From assembly GCF_000732615.1 (NCBI RefSeq), contig NZ_JPGL01000017.1, positions 1 to 64,000 of the forward strand: 64,000 nucleotides of DNA, in the 5' to 3' direction. The stretch comes from Burkholderia paludis. GTDB taxonomy: Bacteria > Pseudomonadota > Gammaproteobacteria > Burkholderiales > Burkholderiaceae. The notes under the pieces were generated by a model, which worked only from the letters and a program-made list of their open reading frames with translations, did no database searches and had not been told where the DNA came from. Shown piece by piece: positions 8,466 to 17,378 of this stretch (position 1 is its first letter; each line of letters begins with the position of its first letter). A program made the position numbers and the translations under genes.

Positions 8466-9650
8466 ATGGACATCACCGCAATCCGCGCCGATACGCCGCT
8501 GACCGCCTCGACGATCTACCTCGACACGGCCGCCGCATCGCTGCCGCCCGAGCCCGTGCTCGACACCGTCAACGACTATCTGCGCGACACCGGCCGCGTC
8601 GGCATCTACCTGCCCGCGTTCCGCAAGGCCACCTATGCGCGCGTCGACGCCGTGCGCACGCAGCTCGCCGCCTTTCTCGGCGCGCAGGCCGACGAGATCG
8701 CGTTCACGAAGAACGCGACCGAGGCGATCTCGCTCGTCGCGCAGGGGCTGCGCTGGCAGCCGGGCGACGAAGTGCTCGTCGCGGATACCGAAATGCTCAG
8801 CAACCTGCTGCCATGGAAGCGGCTCGAAGCCACGCACGGGATCGTCGTGAAGATGATCGCCGCGAACGACGAAGGGCTGCTGGCGCCCGACGCGTTCGCG
8901 CAGGCCGTCACGCCGCGCACGCGCCTGCTCACGTTCTCGCACGTGCCGAACTCGTCGGGCGCGCTGCAGGACGCCGCCGCGCTGTGCGCGGTGGCCCGCG
9001 CGAACGGCGTGCTGTCGCTCGTCAATGCATCGCAGAGCATCGGGATGGTCGCGACCGACGTGCGCGCGCTCGACTGCGATTTCCTCGCGGGCTGCGGCCG
9101 CAAGGCGCTGCGCGCGACGGAAGGTTCCGGTTTCCTCTATGTGCGGCGCGAGCGGATCGATGCGCTCGAACCGGTGCTCGCCGGCTGGTGGAACGGTGCG
9201 TACGACCGGACGACCGGCGCGCTGTCGTTCGTCGCCGGCGCGAAGCGCTTCGAAGCCGGCTGCCCGATCGTGCCGGCGATTCTCGGCCTCGGCGCCGCGC
9301 TCGACTATGCGCAGCGCATCGGCGTCGCGCAAATCGAGGCACGCGTGCGCGAGCTGACCGCGTATGCGGTCGAGCGCTTCGCGACGCTGCCCGGCTTCGA
9401 ACTCTACGGCCCGCGCGATGCGGCGCGCCGCATCGGCATCGTGCCGTTCAACCTGCGCGGCGTCGATCCCGCGACGATAGTCGCGGCGCTCGAGGCGCAG
9501 CACTGCATCATCGAGGCCGGCAACTTCATGGCCGACGCGATCCTCGCGCGCTACGGCGTGTCGACGATGGCGCGCGTGTCGCTGCACTACTTCAACACCC
9601 GCGACGAAATCGACCGCGTCGCCGCGCTGATCCACGCGGCGGCCCGCTGA
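8466..9650 (+). CDS. Class V (NifS/SufS-like) PLP-dependent enzyme
   Basis: A 394-residue fold-type-I PLP enzyme of the aminotransferase class V / cysteine desulfurase group. Landmarks are YLDTAAASLPP near the start, FTKNATEAISLVAQGL for phosphate binding, and K213 in AGCGRKALRA as the likely PLP Schiff-base lysine. At the position where this family normally has an Asp contacting the pyridine nitrogen (usually DxAQ), this protein has N187 (NASQ). If the alignment is right, that is unusual and could change the reaction. Its position between the OPT transporter and peptidase E suggests action on an amino acid released from an imported peptide. Confidence 0.8.
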   Translation: MDITAIRADTPLTASTIYLDTAAASLPPEPVLDTVNDYLRDTGRVGIYLPAFRKATYARVDAVRTQLAAFLGAQADEIAFTKNATEAISLVAQGLRWQPGDEVLVADTEMLSNLLPWKRLEATHGIVVKMIAANDEGLLAPDAFAQAVTPRTRLLTFSHVPNSSGALQDAAALCAVARANGVLSLVNASQSIGMVATDVRALDCDFLAGCGRKALRATEGSGFLYVRRERIDALEPVLAGWWNGAYDRTTGALSFVAGAKRFEAGCPIVPAILGLGAALDYAQRIGVAQIEARVRELTAYAVERFATLPGFELYGPRDAARRIGIVPFNLRGVDPATIVAALEAQHCIIEAGNFMADAILARYGVSTMARVSLHYFNTRDEIDRVAALIHAAAR

Positions 9651-9682
9651 TCCCCTTCCCTACGACCGACCCAGGAGCCATC

Positions 9683-10438
9683 ATGAACTCACGTTTCCTG
9701 CTGATGAGCAGTTCCCGCAAGGACGCGCTCGGCTATCTCGAGCACGCGACCGAACAGATTCACGCGCTGTTCCGCCACGAGGCGCGCAAGATCGTCTTCG
9801 TGCCGTACGCCGGCGTGTCGTTCAGCTTCGACACCTACGAAGGCCTCGTGAAGCCGGTGTTCGAGAAGCTCGGCTACGCGCTCGAATCGCTGCATCGCAG
9901 CGCCGACCCGCGCAAGACGATCGAGCACGCCGACGCGATCGCGATCGGCGGCGGCAACACGTTCGCGCTGCTCAAGCGTCTGTACGACGCGAACCTCGTC
10001 GACGCGATCCGTGCGCGCGTGCAGGCCGGCGTGCCGTACATCGGCTGGAGCGCGGGCAGCAACGTCGCCTGCCCGACGATCCGCACGACCAACGACATGC
10101 CGATCGTCCAGCCGCCCACGCTGCGCGCGCTCGGCCTCGTGCCGTTCCAGATCAACCCGCACTTCATCAGCGGCAAGCCGGCCGGCCACAACGGCGAGAG
10201 CCGCGAGGAACGCCTCGGCGAATTCCTCGACATCAACGCGCCCGAACAGGTGTTCGCGCTGCCCGAAGGCTCGGCGCTGCTGTCCGACGGCACGACCGGC
10301 ACCGTGCTCGGCGAGCGCGGCGCGCTGCATTTCGCGAGCAAGACCGACGTGCGCACGCTCGCGGAAAACGCCACCTTCCCGCTCGCATCGATCACCGGCC
10401 CGGCCGGCCTCGATGCGTGGCCCGCTTTCCGGCAATAA
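9683..10438 (+). CDS. pepE: Peptidase E (aspartyl dipeptidase, family S51)
   Basis: A 251-residue cytoplasmic dipeptidase of the class-I-glutamine-amidotransferase-like fold. The nucleophile is S123 in GWSAGSNVA, and a conserved His (H160) lies in FQINPHF. IGGGNTFALL at residues 88-97 is the family's glycine-rich loop. The Salmonella enzyme hydrolyses dipeptides with N-terminal aspartate. The length is slightly above the classical 229 residues. The gene sits 32 bp after the class V PLP enzyme, and its ATG follows CCAGGAGCC. Together with the OPT importer it points to scavenging of Asp-X peptides. Confidence 0.9.
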   Translation: MNSRFLLMSSSRKDALGYLEHATEQIHALFRHEARKIVFVPYAGVSFSFDTYEGLVKPVFEKLGYALESLHRSADPRKTIEHADAIAIGGGNTFALLKRLYDANLVDAIRARVQAGVPYIGWSAGSNVACPTIRTTNDMPIVQPPTLRALGLVPFQINPHFISGKPAGHNGESREERLGEFLDINAPEQVFALPEGSALLSDGTTGTVLGERGALHFASKTDVRTLAENATFPLASITGPAGLDAWPAFRQ

Positions 10439-10494
10439 AAAACGCCGGACGGCCCTTTAAAAAAACATTTCCATATCGGTTAGGAGACCTTTTC

Positions 10495-11640
10495 ATGAAG
10501 AAGCAACTTGCCGGACTCGCGCTGCTGGCCGGCGCGACGGGCATCGCCCATGCCCAGTCCACCGTGACGCTGTACGGCGTCATCGACGTCGCGATCGGGT
10601 ACCAGACGCACACCGACCCGTCCGGCGATCGCACGATCGGCCTGCAGCAGGGCAACGAGGGCTTCCTGTCCGGCAGCCGCTTCGGGCTGAAAGGCAACGA
10701 AGTGCTCGGCGACGGCTGGAAAGCCGGTTTCACGCTGGAAAACGGCTTTCTGGCGAACAACGGCAAGCTCGACCAGCAGGGCCAGCTGTTCGGCCGCCAG
10801 GCGTTCGTGAAGCTCGGCCACGAGCGCTGGGGCGAGCTCGCGCTCGGCCGGCAGTACACCACCGGCAACACGATGCTGTACTACGTCGACCCGCTCGGCG
10901 TGGGCGCCGCGCCAACCAACTCGTGGCAGGTCTACCTGGTCGGCCAGCGCTACGACAACGCGGTCAGCTACACCGGCGCGTACGGGCCGATGCAGGTGAT
11001 CGCCGAGTACGCGTTCGGCGGGATCGCCGGCGACACGCGGGCGCGCTCGTCGATGTCGCTCGGGCTCAAGTACGAATCGGGCCCGGTGACGCTGATCGGC
11101 GATGCGCAGCAGACGCGCGACACGCAAAGCCGCCGCGCGCGGATCTACCTCGCCGGCGCGAAAGCGGCGATCGGCAGCGTGAACGTGTTCGCCAACTACC
11201 TGCACAGCGATCGCGACGCGGGCTTTGATTCGTCGAACGGGGGCACGGACACCGCGTCGATCACGAGCATGACGTCCGGCTCGCCGACCGCCGCCGTCAC
11301 GATCAACTCGGTGTTCGACTCGCATCGCCGCGACGACTTCTTCACCGTCGGCGCGAGCTGGCGGGCAACGCCCGTGTGGAACTTCGTCGTCGCGGGGATG
11401 CACGACCGTACGCTCGCCGACGGCTTCAACGGCGCGCGCAGCACCGTCTACGGCGTCGCCGACTACAGCCTCAGCAAGCGCACCGACGTGTATGTCGCGA
11501 CGTCGTACGAATGGACGCGCGGCGGCTGGTCGGGCCTGTTCGGCAATACGACGACCAATGCGGCGGCCGCCGGCGGCGCCGCACTCAACGGCCGCAACGA
11601 ACAGCTTTCCGTGCTGCTCGGCTTGCGGCACTTCTTCTGA
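10495..11640 (+). CDS. Gram-negative general porin (Porin_4 / OmpC-like)
   Basis: A 381-residue outer-membrane porin. The signal peptide MKKQLAGLALLAGATGIAHA is cleaved before QSTVTLYGVID, the usual betaproteobacterial porin N-terminus. The protein ends in the barrel motif LLGLRHFF with a terminal Phe recognised by the BAM machinery. Internal landmarks are SRFGLKGNEVLGDGWKAGF and LGRQYTT. A 16-stranded trimeric barrel is expected from the family. The gene is 56 bp downstream of pepE and probably in the same operon, so it may admit peptides for the OPT system. The RBS is TAGGAGA. Confidence 0.92.
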   Translation: MKKQLAGLALLAGATGIAHAQSTVTLYGVIDVAIGYQTHTDPSGDRTIGLQQGNEGFLSGSRFGLKGNEVLGDGWKAGFTLENGFLANNGKLDQQGQLFGRQAFVKLGHERWGELALGRQYTTGNTMLYYVDPLGVGAAPTNSWQVYLVGQRYDNAVSYTGAYGPMQVIAEYAFGGIAGDTRARSSMSLGLKYESGPVTLIGDAQQTRDTQSRRARIYLAGAKAAIGSVNVFANYLHSDRDAGFDSSNGGTDTASITSMTSGSPTAAVTINSVFDSHRRDDFFTVGASWRATPVWNFVVAGMHDRTLADGFNGARSTVYGVADYSLSKRTDVYVATSYEWTRGGWSGLFGNTTTNAAAAGGAALNGRNEQLSVLLGLRHFF

Positions 11641-11719
11641 CCCACCGCGCATTCGGCCGATGCGGCCCGCGGCGCGGCGCACCACCGCCGCATCGGCAAC
11701 CTGAATCAAGAGGCATTCG

Positions 11720-12679
11720 ATGGCACTGAAACAGACCCTCGTCATGTTCGACGCGCTCGACGGCGCGACCGTCAACGGGCAGCACATCGCCGCCCTGTTT
11801 GCGCCGTATGCGGCGCACGGCGTGACGATCGACGTCACCACGGTCAACAACGAACCGCCCGAGGACCCGACGAAGACGACCGACTTCCTCACGATCGTGA
11901 TCCCCGGCTCGCGCGGCAAGACGGCCGGCGGCGAGGCGCGCACGCTGGGCATCGTCGGCCGCAACGGCGCGATCGGCGCGCGGCCCGCGAAGTTCGGGAT
12001 GGTATCGGACGCGGACGGCCCGATCGGCTCGCTCGCGGCCGCGCTGAAGCTCGCGCAGATGAAGGCGAACGGCGACGTGCTGCCCGGCGACGTGATCGTC
12101 ACGACGCACCTGTCGACCGACGTGTCGATGAGCGAGAACAACGGCGTGCCGTTCATGGGCATGCCGGTTTCGTCGGCGACGATGAACCGCTACGAAGTGA
12201 CGCCCGACATGGATGCGATCCTGTCGCTCGACGCGTCGAAGGGCAACCGGATCGTCAAGCAGCGCGGCTTTGCGCTGTCGCCGACCGCGATGCAGGGCTA
12301 CATCCTGCGAATGGCGCCCGATCTCGTCGCGATCATGGAATCGACCACCGGCATGCCGGCCGTCACGTTCCCGATCTCGCTGCAGGACATCACGCCGTAC
12401 GACAACGGTCTGTCGCACTTCAACAGCATCATGCAGCCGCACGTCGGCACCGACAAGCCGGTGGTCGGCGTCGCGATCACCGCGCGCGCGGTGGTCGGCG
12501 GCAGCGATTCGAGCGCGAGCCACGAGGTCGACCTCGCGGAAGCCGTGCGTTTCTCGGTCGAAGTCGCCAAGCGCTTCACGGCCGGCGCGTGCGAGTTCTA
12601 CGACGCGAACGAATGGCGCAGGATCCGCAACGCGTATCCGGACCTGAGCGTGTTCCAGGGGTACGGCAACGCCGCGTAA
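11720..12679 (+). CDS. DUF1177 family protein
   Basis: A 319-residue soluble protein I recognise as DUF1177 from the blocks TIVIPGSRGKTAGGEARTLG, GARPAKFGMVSDADGPI, LPGDVIVTTHLSTD, SLDASKGNRIV and DITPYDNGLSHFNSIMQP. No function is established for the family. The conserved Asp/His/Asn-rich blocks look like a metal- or substrate-binding site, and the GMVSDADG segment faintly recalls M20/M42 metallopeptidases; that is only an impression. It is the last gene after the IclR/OPT/PLP/pepE/porin series, 79 bp after the porin, so a role in peptide or amino-acid-derivative breakdown is plausible. Confidence 0.85.
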   Translation: MALKQTLVMFDALDGATVNGQHIAALFAPYAAHGVTIDVTTVNNEPPEDPTKTTDFLTIVIPGSRGKTAGGEARTLGIVGRNGAIGARPAKFGMVSDADGPIGSLAAALKLAQMKANGDVLPGDVIVTTHLSTDVSMSENNGVPFMGMPVSSATMNRYEVTPDMDAILSLDASKGNRIVKQRGFALSPTAMQGYILRMAPDLVAIMESTTGMPAVTFPISLQDITPYDNGLSHFNSIMQPHVGTDKPVVGVAITARAVVGGSDSSASHEVDLAEAVRFSVEVAKRFTAGACEFYDANEWRRIRNAYPDLSVFQGYGNAA

Positions 12680-12699
12680 CGACGCCATGCCGGCGCGGC

Positions 12700-12734
12700 G
12701 CGCCACACGGCCGCCCGCGCCGGCCGTGTGGCGC
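12700..12734. terminator. Perfect 14-bp hairpin between convergent genes
   Basis: Left arm GCGCCACACGGCCG (12700-12713), 7-bp loop, right arm CGGCCGTGTGGCGC (12721-12734). It lies between the convergent DUF1177 and andAa genes and can serve both strands. No T-run follows on either strand. Confidence 0.65.
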
Positions 12735-12742
12735 ATCCCGCG

Positions 12743-13963
12743 TTACAGGAAGGTCTTCAGATTGACCGCGGGATCGGCGAGCTTCGCCGGATCGGGCACG
12801 GCCCCTGCCGCGATCAGCCGGCGCGATGCGCCGATGTCGCGCCCCAGGTTCGCCGCGGCCACCGCGACGATCTTCCCGTCGCCGCCCAGCCCGAACACCG
12901 TGAACGGTCCGCTCGCCGGATCGCCGCGCACGACGGTCGTGCATTCGCTGCCGAACAGCCCGAGCATCTGCAGGTTGCAGTCGTACTGATCGGACCACAG
13001 CCACGGCAGCTCGGCATAGGTCGCATCGTCGCCGAGCAGGTTCGCGGCCGCGACGGCCGGCTGGTTTTCGGCAACCTGCCACGATTCGATCCGCACATGA
13101 CGCCCGAGCAGCGGATTGAAATGCATCGTCACCTCGCCCGCCGCGAAGACCGCGGGATCGATCGTCCGGCAGCCGGCGTCGACGCGTATGCCGTTGTCGA
13201 CCTCGAGCCCCGCCGCCTGCGCAAGCTCGACGTTCGGCGTCACGCCGATGCCGACCACGACGATATCGGCCGCCACGTCGCCGCGGTCGGTCTCGACGAT
13301 CGCGCCGCCCGCCGGCGCGCGACGGATCGCGCGCGGCAGCGTGGCCATCCGGAAGGCCACGCCGCGCGCATCGTGCAGCCGATGCGCATACGCGCCGACG
13401 ACGTCCGGCAACGCGCGCTGCAGCAGGCGCGGAGCCGGATCGATCACCGTGACGTCGCAACCGAGCTGGCGCGCCGCGGCCGCCACCTCGAGCCCGATGA
13501 AACCGCCGCCCAGCACCGCCACGCGGCGGCCCGGCAACAGCTGCGCGCGCAACGCCCGCGCATCCTCGACCGTGCGAACGTAGTGCGGCTCGACGCCCGC
13601 GTCGACCACGCCGCCGAACAGACGCACCCGCGAGCCCGTCGCGAGCACGAGCCGCGCATAAGGCAGCGTCGTGCCGTCGTCGAGCCGCACGCGCCGCGCA
13701 TCGCGCTCGATCGCGTCGACGCGCGTGCCGAGCCGCAGCACGATGCGCTGCGCGTCGTACCAGCCCGCATCGCGCACGAATGCACGCTGCTCGCCGCCGT
13801 CGCTCAGCAGCGCGTCTTTCGACAGCGCGGGCCGATCGTACGGCAGCTCGCGCTCCGCGCCGACCATCACGATCCGGGCCCCGGCATCGCGCTCGCGCAG
13901 CGCTTCGGCCGTGCGCCGTGCCGCATGGCCGGCGCCGACGATCACGAACGGATCAGCCGACAT
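12743..13963 (-). CDS. andAa: Anthranilate 1,2-dioxygenase, ferredoxin reductase component
   Basis: A 406-residue FAD/NADH-dependent reductase that passes electrons from NADH to the Rieske ferredoxin AndAb. The FAD-binding Rossmann motif is at the N-terminus (FVIVGAGHAARRTAEALR), and the NADH-binding motif VAVLGGGFIGLEVAA is near residues 148-162. A third motif with FAAGEVTMHF precedes the C-terminal interface domain. The family is that of BphA4/AndAa-type reductases. It is the last gene of the and cluster, and its start overlaps the end of andAb by 11 bp. Confidence 0.9.
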   Translation of the reverse strand: MSADPFVIVGAGHAARRTAEALRERDAGARIVMVGAERELPYDRPALSKDALLSDGGEQRAFVRDAGWYDAQRIVLRLGTRVDAIERDARRVRLDDGTTLPYARLVLATGSRVRLFGGVVDAGVEPHYVRTVEDARALRAQLLPGRRVAVLGGGFIGLEVAAAARQLGCDVTVIDPAPRLLQRALPDVVGAYAHRLHDARGVAFRMATLPRAIRRAPAGGAIVETDRGDVAADIVVVGIGVTPNVELAQAAGLEVDNGIRVDAGCRTIDPAVFAAGEVTMHFNPLLGRHVRIESWQVAENQPAVAAANLLGDDATYAELPWLWSDQYDCNLQMLGLFGSECTTVVRGDPASGPFTVFGLGGDGKIVAVAAANLGRDIGASRRLIAAGAVPDPAKLADPAVNLKTFL

Positions 13964-14279
13964 TGATTTCCACCTGCCCGTCGACGATCCGCAGCGGATA
14001 GGTCCGCACCGGCTCGGTGATCGGTGCGCATTTCGGCGCGCCGGTGCGGATGTCGATCAGCCCCTGGTGCAGCGGGCATTCGACGCAGCCGTCCTCCACA
14101 TAGCCCTCGGACAACCGCGCATGGCCGTGCGAGCAGAGGTCGTGCATCGCGAACAGTTCGTCGCCGATCCGGAACACGGCGATCGGCTTCTGGCCGGCGA
14201 CGCGCGCCGCCGGTTCGTCTTCGGAGAATTCGTCGAAAGCGCCGAGCGGATGCCACTCGGCCAGCGTTGCTTCGGTCAT
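13953..14279 (-). CDS. andAb: Anthranilate 1,2-dioxygenase, Rieske ferredoxin component
   Basis: A 108-residue Rieske [2Fe-2S] ferredoxin that carries electrons from AndAa to the terminal oxygenase. Cluster ligands are C49 and H51 in DLCSHGHA and C68 and H71 in VECPLHQG. The length is typical of BphA3-type ferredoxins. It starts 20 bp after andAd stops and overlaps andAa by 11 bp, so translation is probably coupled. A dedicated ferredoxin is the feature that separates the three-component AndA enzyme from two-component AntABC anthranilate dioxygenases. Confidence 0.92.
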   Translation of the reverse strand: MTEATLAEWHPLGAFDEFSEDEPAARVAGQKPIAVFRIGDELFAMHDLCSHGHARLSEGYVEDGCVECPLHQGLIDIRTGAPKCAPITEPVRTYPLRIVDGQVEINVG

Positions 14280-14299
14280 GTCGGTTCCTTGCTTCCTGT

Positions 14300-14776
14300 T
14301 CAGATCGGGGTGGCGAGCAGCGTCTGCACGCGCGACGTGTCGTAGATCACGCGCTTGGTCTTGTAACGCAGCCCGTCGGGCGTACGCACGACCGTGTCGT
14401 AGTACTTGCCGGCCTGGTACACGTTCGATTCGCCGTTGCTGCGCGTCTGCACGACGACGTAGTTGCTCTCGGTATCGATCTCGCCGTCGCGTTCGGCGAC
14501 GATCGTCAGGCCCGACGTCATGTGCCGATACGTGTGCTCTTCGTAGATGTTCGCGTGCCGCAGCGACACCACGCGGTCGCGCAGCATCCGCTGGTTCGTG
14601 CAGTGGACGATCCCGACCGGCAGCCCGAGATCCGCGTTCTCCTTCGGCACGATTTCGTACGTGCAGTCCTCGGTGAACATCTCCGGCCAGTGTTCGAGCC
14701 GGTCGTTGTCGAGGTGTCCGATATAGCGGTTCTGGAGCATGTAAATCTCGAACCACGTCTTCATGTCTTCCGTCAT
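14300..14776 (-). CDS. andAd: Anthranilate 1,2-dioxygenase, small (beta) subunit
   Basis: A 158-residue beta subunit of a ring-hydroxylating dioxygenase (SnoaL/NTF2-like cone fold). Its structural role is to support the alpha3beta3 hexamer. Typical blocks are RLEHWPEMFTEDCTYEIVPK and YEEHTYRHMTSGLTI. The start at 14776 has a good GGGAG site; an internal ATG at 14764 is a weaker alternative. It lies 14 bp after andAc, so the two terminal-oxygenase subunits are made together. Confidence 0.9.
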   Translation of the reverse strand: MTEDMKTWFEIYMLQNRYIGHLDNDRLEHWPEMFTEDCTYEIVPKENADLGLPVGIVHCTNQRMLRDRVVSLRHANIYEEHTYRHMTSGLTIVAERDGEIDTESNYVVVQTRSNGESNVYQAGKYYDTVVRTPDGLRYKTKRVIYDTSRVQTLLATPI

Positions 14777-14790
14777 TTCGCGCTCCCGCC

Positions 14791-16062
14791 TCAATAGCCC
14801 ATCAGCTTCTGGTAGCCGACCCAGAACTTGCGGATCAGGCTTTCGGTGATCACCGTGTCCTGCTGCTCCGGATTGCCGCGCGACATCTCGATCACCGACG
14901 TCGCGTCGCCGTCGCGCACCGTGCCGCGCTGCACGAGCTCGGTCGCCTCGGTGTCCTCCATCGAGATGTAGCCCGCCGGCCCGACGAGGTTCGCCTGCTT
15001 GATGCGCAGCGCGCGCAGCTCCGGCGTATCGTCCGTGTAGCCGAAGAAGTGGAAGATCAGTTCGAAGTTGTCGGGGCCTTTCGGCAGGATCTGCCGCGCG
15101 ACCAGCGTGTTGTGGATCTGCTGGATCACGAGCTGCGGGAAGATCGGCTGGATATGGTTCGTGCAGTCCTCGTCGTATTCCGGCACGAGATCGAGGATCG
15201 ATTCGTCCTCGAGATGGAAACCCTCGTCGAACGAGCGGATGTTCTGCTGCTTGTAGGCCGCCGACGTATCGTCGCCCGTCTTCGTCACGGTGATGATGCT
15301 GTGCAGCCCGTGGTTCGCGTCCGGGATCGAGCGCGCCTTCATGCCGACGCGGAAGATGTTGAAGGTCGTATGGAACAGGTGCAGCATGCTCGCGTGATAC
15401 GGGTCCTTCACGTTCTCCATGTACAGCTTCCAGTTCGACTTCGAGTACTGGCGCGTGCAGCCGAGATACTCCACCGGCTTGTGGAAGATCCGGTCGATCC
15501 ACGGGCGCATCTGCTCGCCGAGATAGTCGGGCAGCGGCATGACGTCGTCGCTGAAGGTCGCGAACACGAGCCCGCGATAGCAGTCGACGCGCAGCTTGCG
15601 CAGCCCGTGCTGCTTCGGGTCGAAGTCGGCCGGCATCCCGGTCATCCCCTTCTGGCCGCGCCGGAACGGCACGCCGAGCAGGTTGCCCTGGTTGTCGAAG
15701 CTCCACTGGTGATAGACGCAGGTGTGCGAGCTGGCGTTGCCGCGCGACTTGCGGCACACCTGCGCGCCGCGGTGCGCGCAGCGGTTCACCCATGCGGCGA
15801 GCGTGCCGTCCTCGGCGCGCGTGACGACGACCGGCGTATCGCCGACGAACGTGCTCTTGAAGTCGCCCGGGTTCGGGATTTCCGCCTCGAGCGCGACGAA
15901 GTTCCACGTCGGCCCGCGAAAGATGCGCTCCTGCTCGCGATCGTAGACGGCGCGCGAGCTGAACACCTTGTACGGCACGCGCGAGCCGTCGTCATGCGGA
16001 AAGGTCACGTCGGCTGCGTCGTCGCGCGTGGCGAACACGACGGGCGATTCTGTCTGCTCCAT
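14791..16062 (-). CDS. andAc: Anthranilate 1,2-dioxygenase, large (alpha) subunit
   Basis: A 423-residue catalytic subunit that deoxygenates anthranilate to catechol with release of CO2 and NH3. The Rieske domain has C95 and H97, then C115 and H118, in the C-x-H-x17-C-x2-H arrangement. The mononuclear iron site is D220, H223 and H228 in VKDPYHASMLHLF. The ATG at 16062 follows AAGGAG; an in-frame ATG at 16098 is possible but less likely. It is the first gene of andAcAdAbAa and is divergent from andR. The gene order and subunit set match the B. cepacia DBO1 locus, which is why I give the symbol. Confidence 0.93.
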   Translation of the reverse strand: MEQTESPVVFATRDDAADVTFPHDDGSRVPYKVFSSRAVYDREQERIFRGPTWNFVALEAEIPNPGDFKSTFVGDTPVVVTRAEDGTLAAWVNRCAHRGAQVCRKSRGNASSHTCVYHQWSFDNQGNLLGVPFRRGQKGMTGMPADFDPKQHGLRKLRVDCYRGLVFATFSDDVMPLPDYLGEQMRPWIDRIFHKPVEYLGCTRQYSKSNWKLYMENVKDPYHASMLHLFHTTFNIFRVGMKARSIPDANHGLHSIITVTKTGDDTSAAYKQQNIRSFDEGFHLEDESILDLVPEYDEDCTNHIQPIFPQLVIQQIHNTLVARQILPKGPDNFELIFHFFGYTDDTPELRALRIKQANLVGPAGYISMEDTEATELVQRGTVRDGDATSVIEMSRGNPEQQDTVITESLIRKFWVGYQKLMGY

Positions 16063-16138
16063 GTCGGACTCCTTGTCGATCCGTTGCGTTGAATGCATGG
16101 AACAGATTTTTGAAAAGCTAATATTTCCCGTCTATCCG

Positions 16139-16173
16139 GAAAGTGCGATTGCGGCGGCGCAATATCCACTTTC
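16139..16173. promoter_or_regulatory. Interrupted dyad in the andAc-andR intergenic region
   Basis: Outer arms GAAAGTG (16139-16145) and CACTTTC (16167-16173) flank inner arms ATTGC (16148-16152) and GCAAT (16159-16163) around almost the same centre. It lies between the divergent andAc and andR genes and is a candidate regulatory site for one or both promoters. The binding protein is unknown. Confidence 0.5.
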
Positions 16174-16274
16174 GGCGGATTTCTGCGCTAGCATGACGGC
16201 ACACGCGACCGGCGCACGATCGCGACCCATTGTCCGGATCGAAGCGCGCGTCGCCCATACAAAGGCTGAGGCCC

Positions 16275-17234
16275 ATGTCCCCAACGTCGTTCGAGCCGCT
16301 CGCGCTGCGCGCGCACCGGCTGTTCGAATCCCGCGATCTCGACGAGACGCGCGAGCGGATCTCGCGCGTGATGCAGCCGCATGCGCTGCTGCCGGGCGGC
16401 CGCGTGCGCGGCGCGGCGCACATGGATTTCGTCCGGCTCGGCGGGCTCGGGATCGGCACGATCGCGTTCGGCGACGCGATGCGCGTGCAGGTCGACGCGG
16501 TCGACGGCTATTACCTGCTGATGTTCTGCCTGTCCGGCCAGGCCGAGGTGCGCGCGATGGGGCGGCAGCTCGGCGTCGACGGCCAGACCGGCGTGCTCTG
16601 CGCGCCCGGCGAGCGCTTCGACGCGGTGCTGTCCGCCGATTGCGAGCAGTTCGTGCTGCGCATCGACGCGGCGACCGTCGGCTCGCTGACCGGCGATCCG
16701 CGCGCGACGCTCGATCCCGTCCTGCACGTCAGCGACGCCGCGCTCGCCGCGTGGCGCCAGCAACTGATGCTCGTCGCACGCTCGCCCGAGCTGCTCGAAC
16801 GCGCGAACGCGAACCCGCGCGTCGCGTCGCAGCTCGAGCACCTGCTGATCGACCTGCTGATCGAGGGCCATCCACCGTCCGTGCTGCGGGCGTCGCACCG
16901 CGACCCGGCCCCCGGCTTCGTGCGGCGCGCGCAGGAATTCGTGAACGCGCACTATGCGCAGCCGCTGCAGCTCGCCGATATCGTCCAGGCCGCCGGCGTG
17001 CCGGAACGGACGCTGCGCGATGCGTTCCTCCAGTTCCGCGGGATGAGCCCCATGCAGTACCTGCGCGCGACGCGGCTCGACCATGCGCGCGAGCTGCTGC
17101 GCGGTGCGGCGCCCGACCGGCGGATCGCCGATGTCGCGCTCGATTGCGGGTTTGCGCACCTCGGACGGTTCGCGATCGCATACCGGGAAAAGTTCGGCGA
17201 ATCGCCGTCGGAAACGCTCGACGCGAAGCGCTGA
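16275..17234 (+). CDS. andR: AraC/XylS-family activator of the anthranilate dioxygenase genes
   Basis: A 319-residue regulator with an N-terminal AraC-binding-like sensor domain (residues about 1-200) and a C-terminal double helix-turn-helix (residues about 215-315). Signature segments are [40 protein letters not shown] and [20 protein letters not shown]. The overall type is XylS/AndR-like. It is divergent from andAc, so it should activate the and operon in response to anthranilate or a product. I chose ATG 16275 (MSPTSFEPL), preceded by AGGCTGAGG, over a TTG at 16230. Confidence 0.85.
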   Translation: MSPTSFEPLALRAHRLFESRDLDETRERISRVMQPHALLPGGRVRGAAHMDFVRLGGLGIGTIAFGDAMRVQVDAVDGYYLLMFCLSGQAEVRAMGRQLGVDGQTGVLCAPGERFDAVLSADCEQFVLRIDAATVGSLTGDPRATLDPVLHVSDAALAAWRQQLMLVARSPELLERANANPRVASQLEHLLIDLLIEGHPPSVLRASHRDPAPGFVRRAQEFVNAHYAQPLQLADIVQAAGVPERTLRDAFLQFRGMSPMQYLRATRLDHARELLRGAAPDRRIADVALDCGFAHLGRFAIAYREKFGESPSETLDAKR

Positions 17235-17378
17235 CAGCCGCTGCGCCGGCGCACGCGCCGCCGGTTTGCACGGCCGGCAACGCACCGCATCGATCGGGAC
17301 GACGCGGCGAGGCCTCCCCGCATCCGCGGGCGTATTTCAAATAGACCGTTAGTTGCGATCTTGCGCCTGCGACATCCG

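Noticed and set aside
5720-10438. 1572-residue plus-strand open frame
   Set aside because: Only the final part (from 9683) is a real protein, peptidase E. The upstream part is out of frame with iclR, the OPT gene and the PLP enzyme, which are each convincing.
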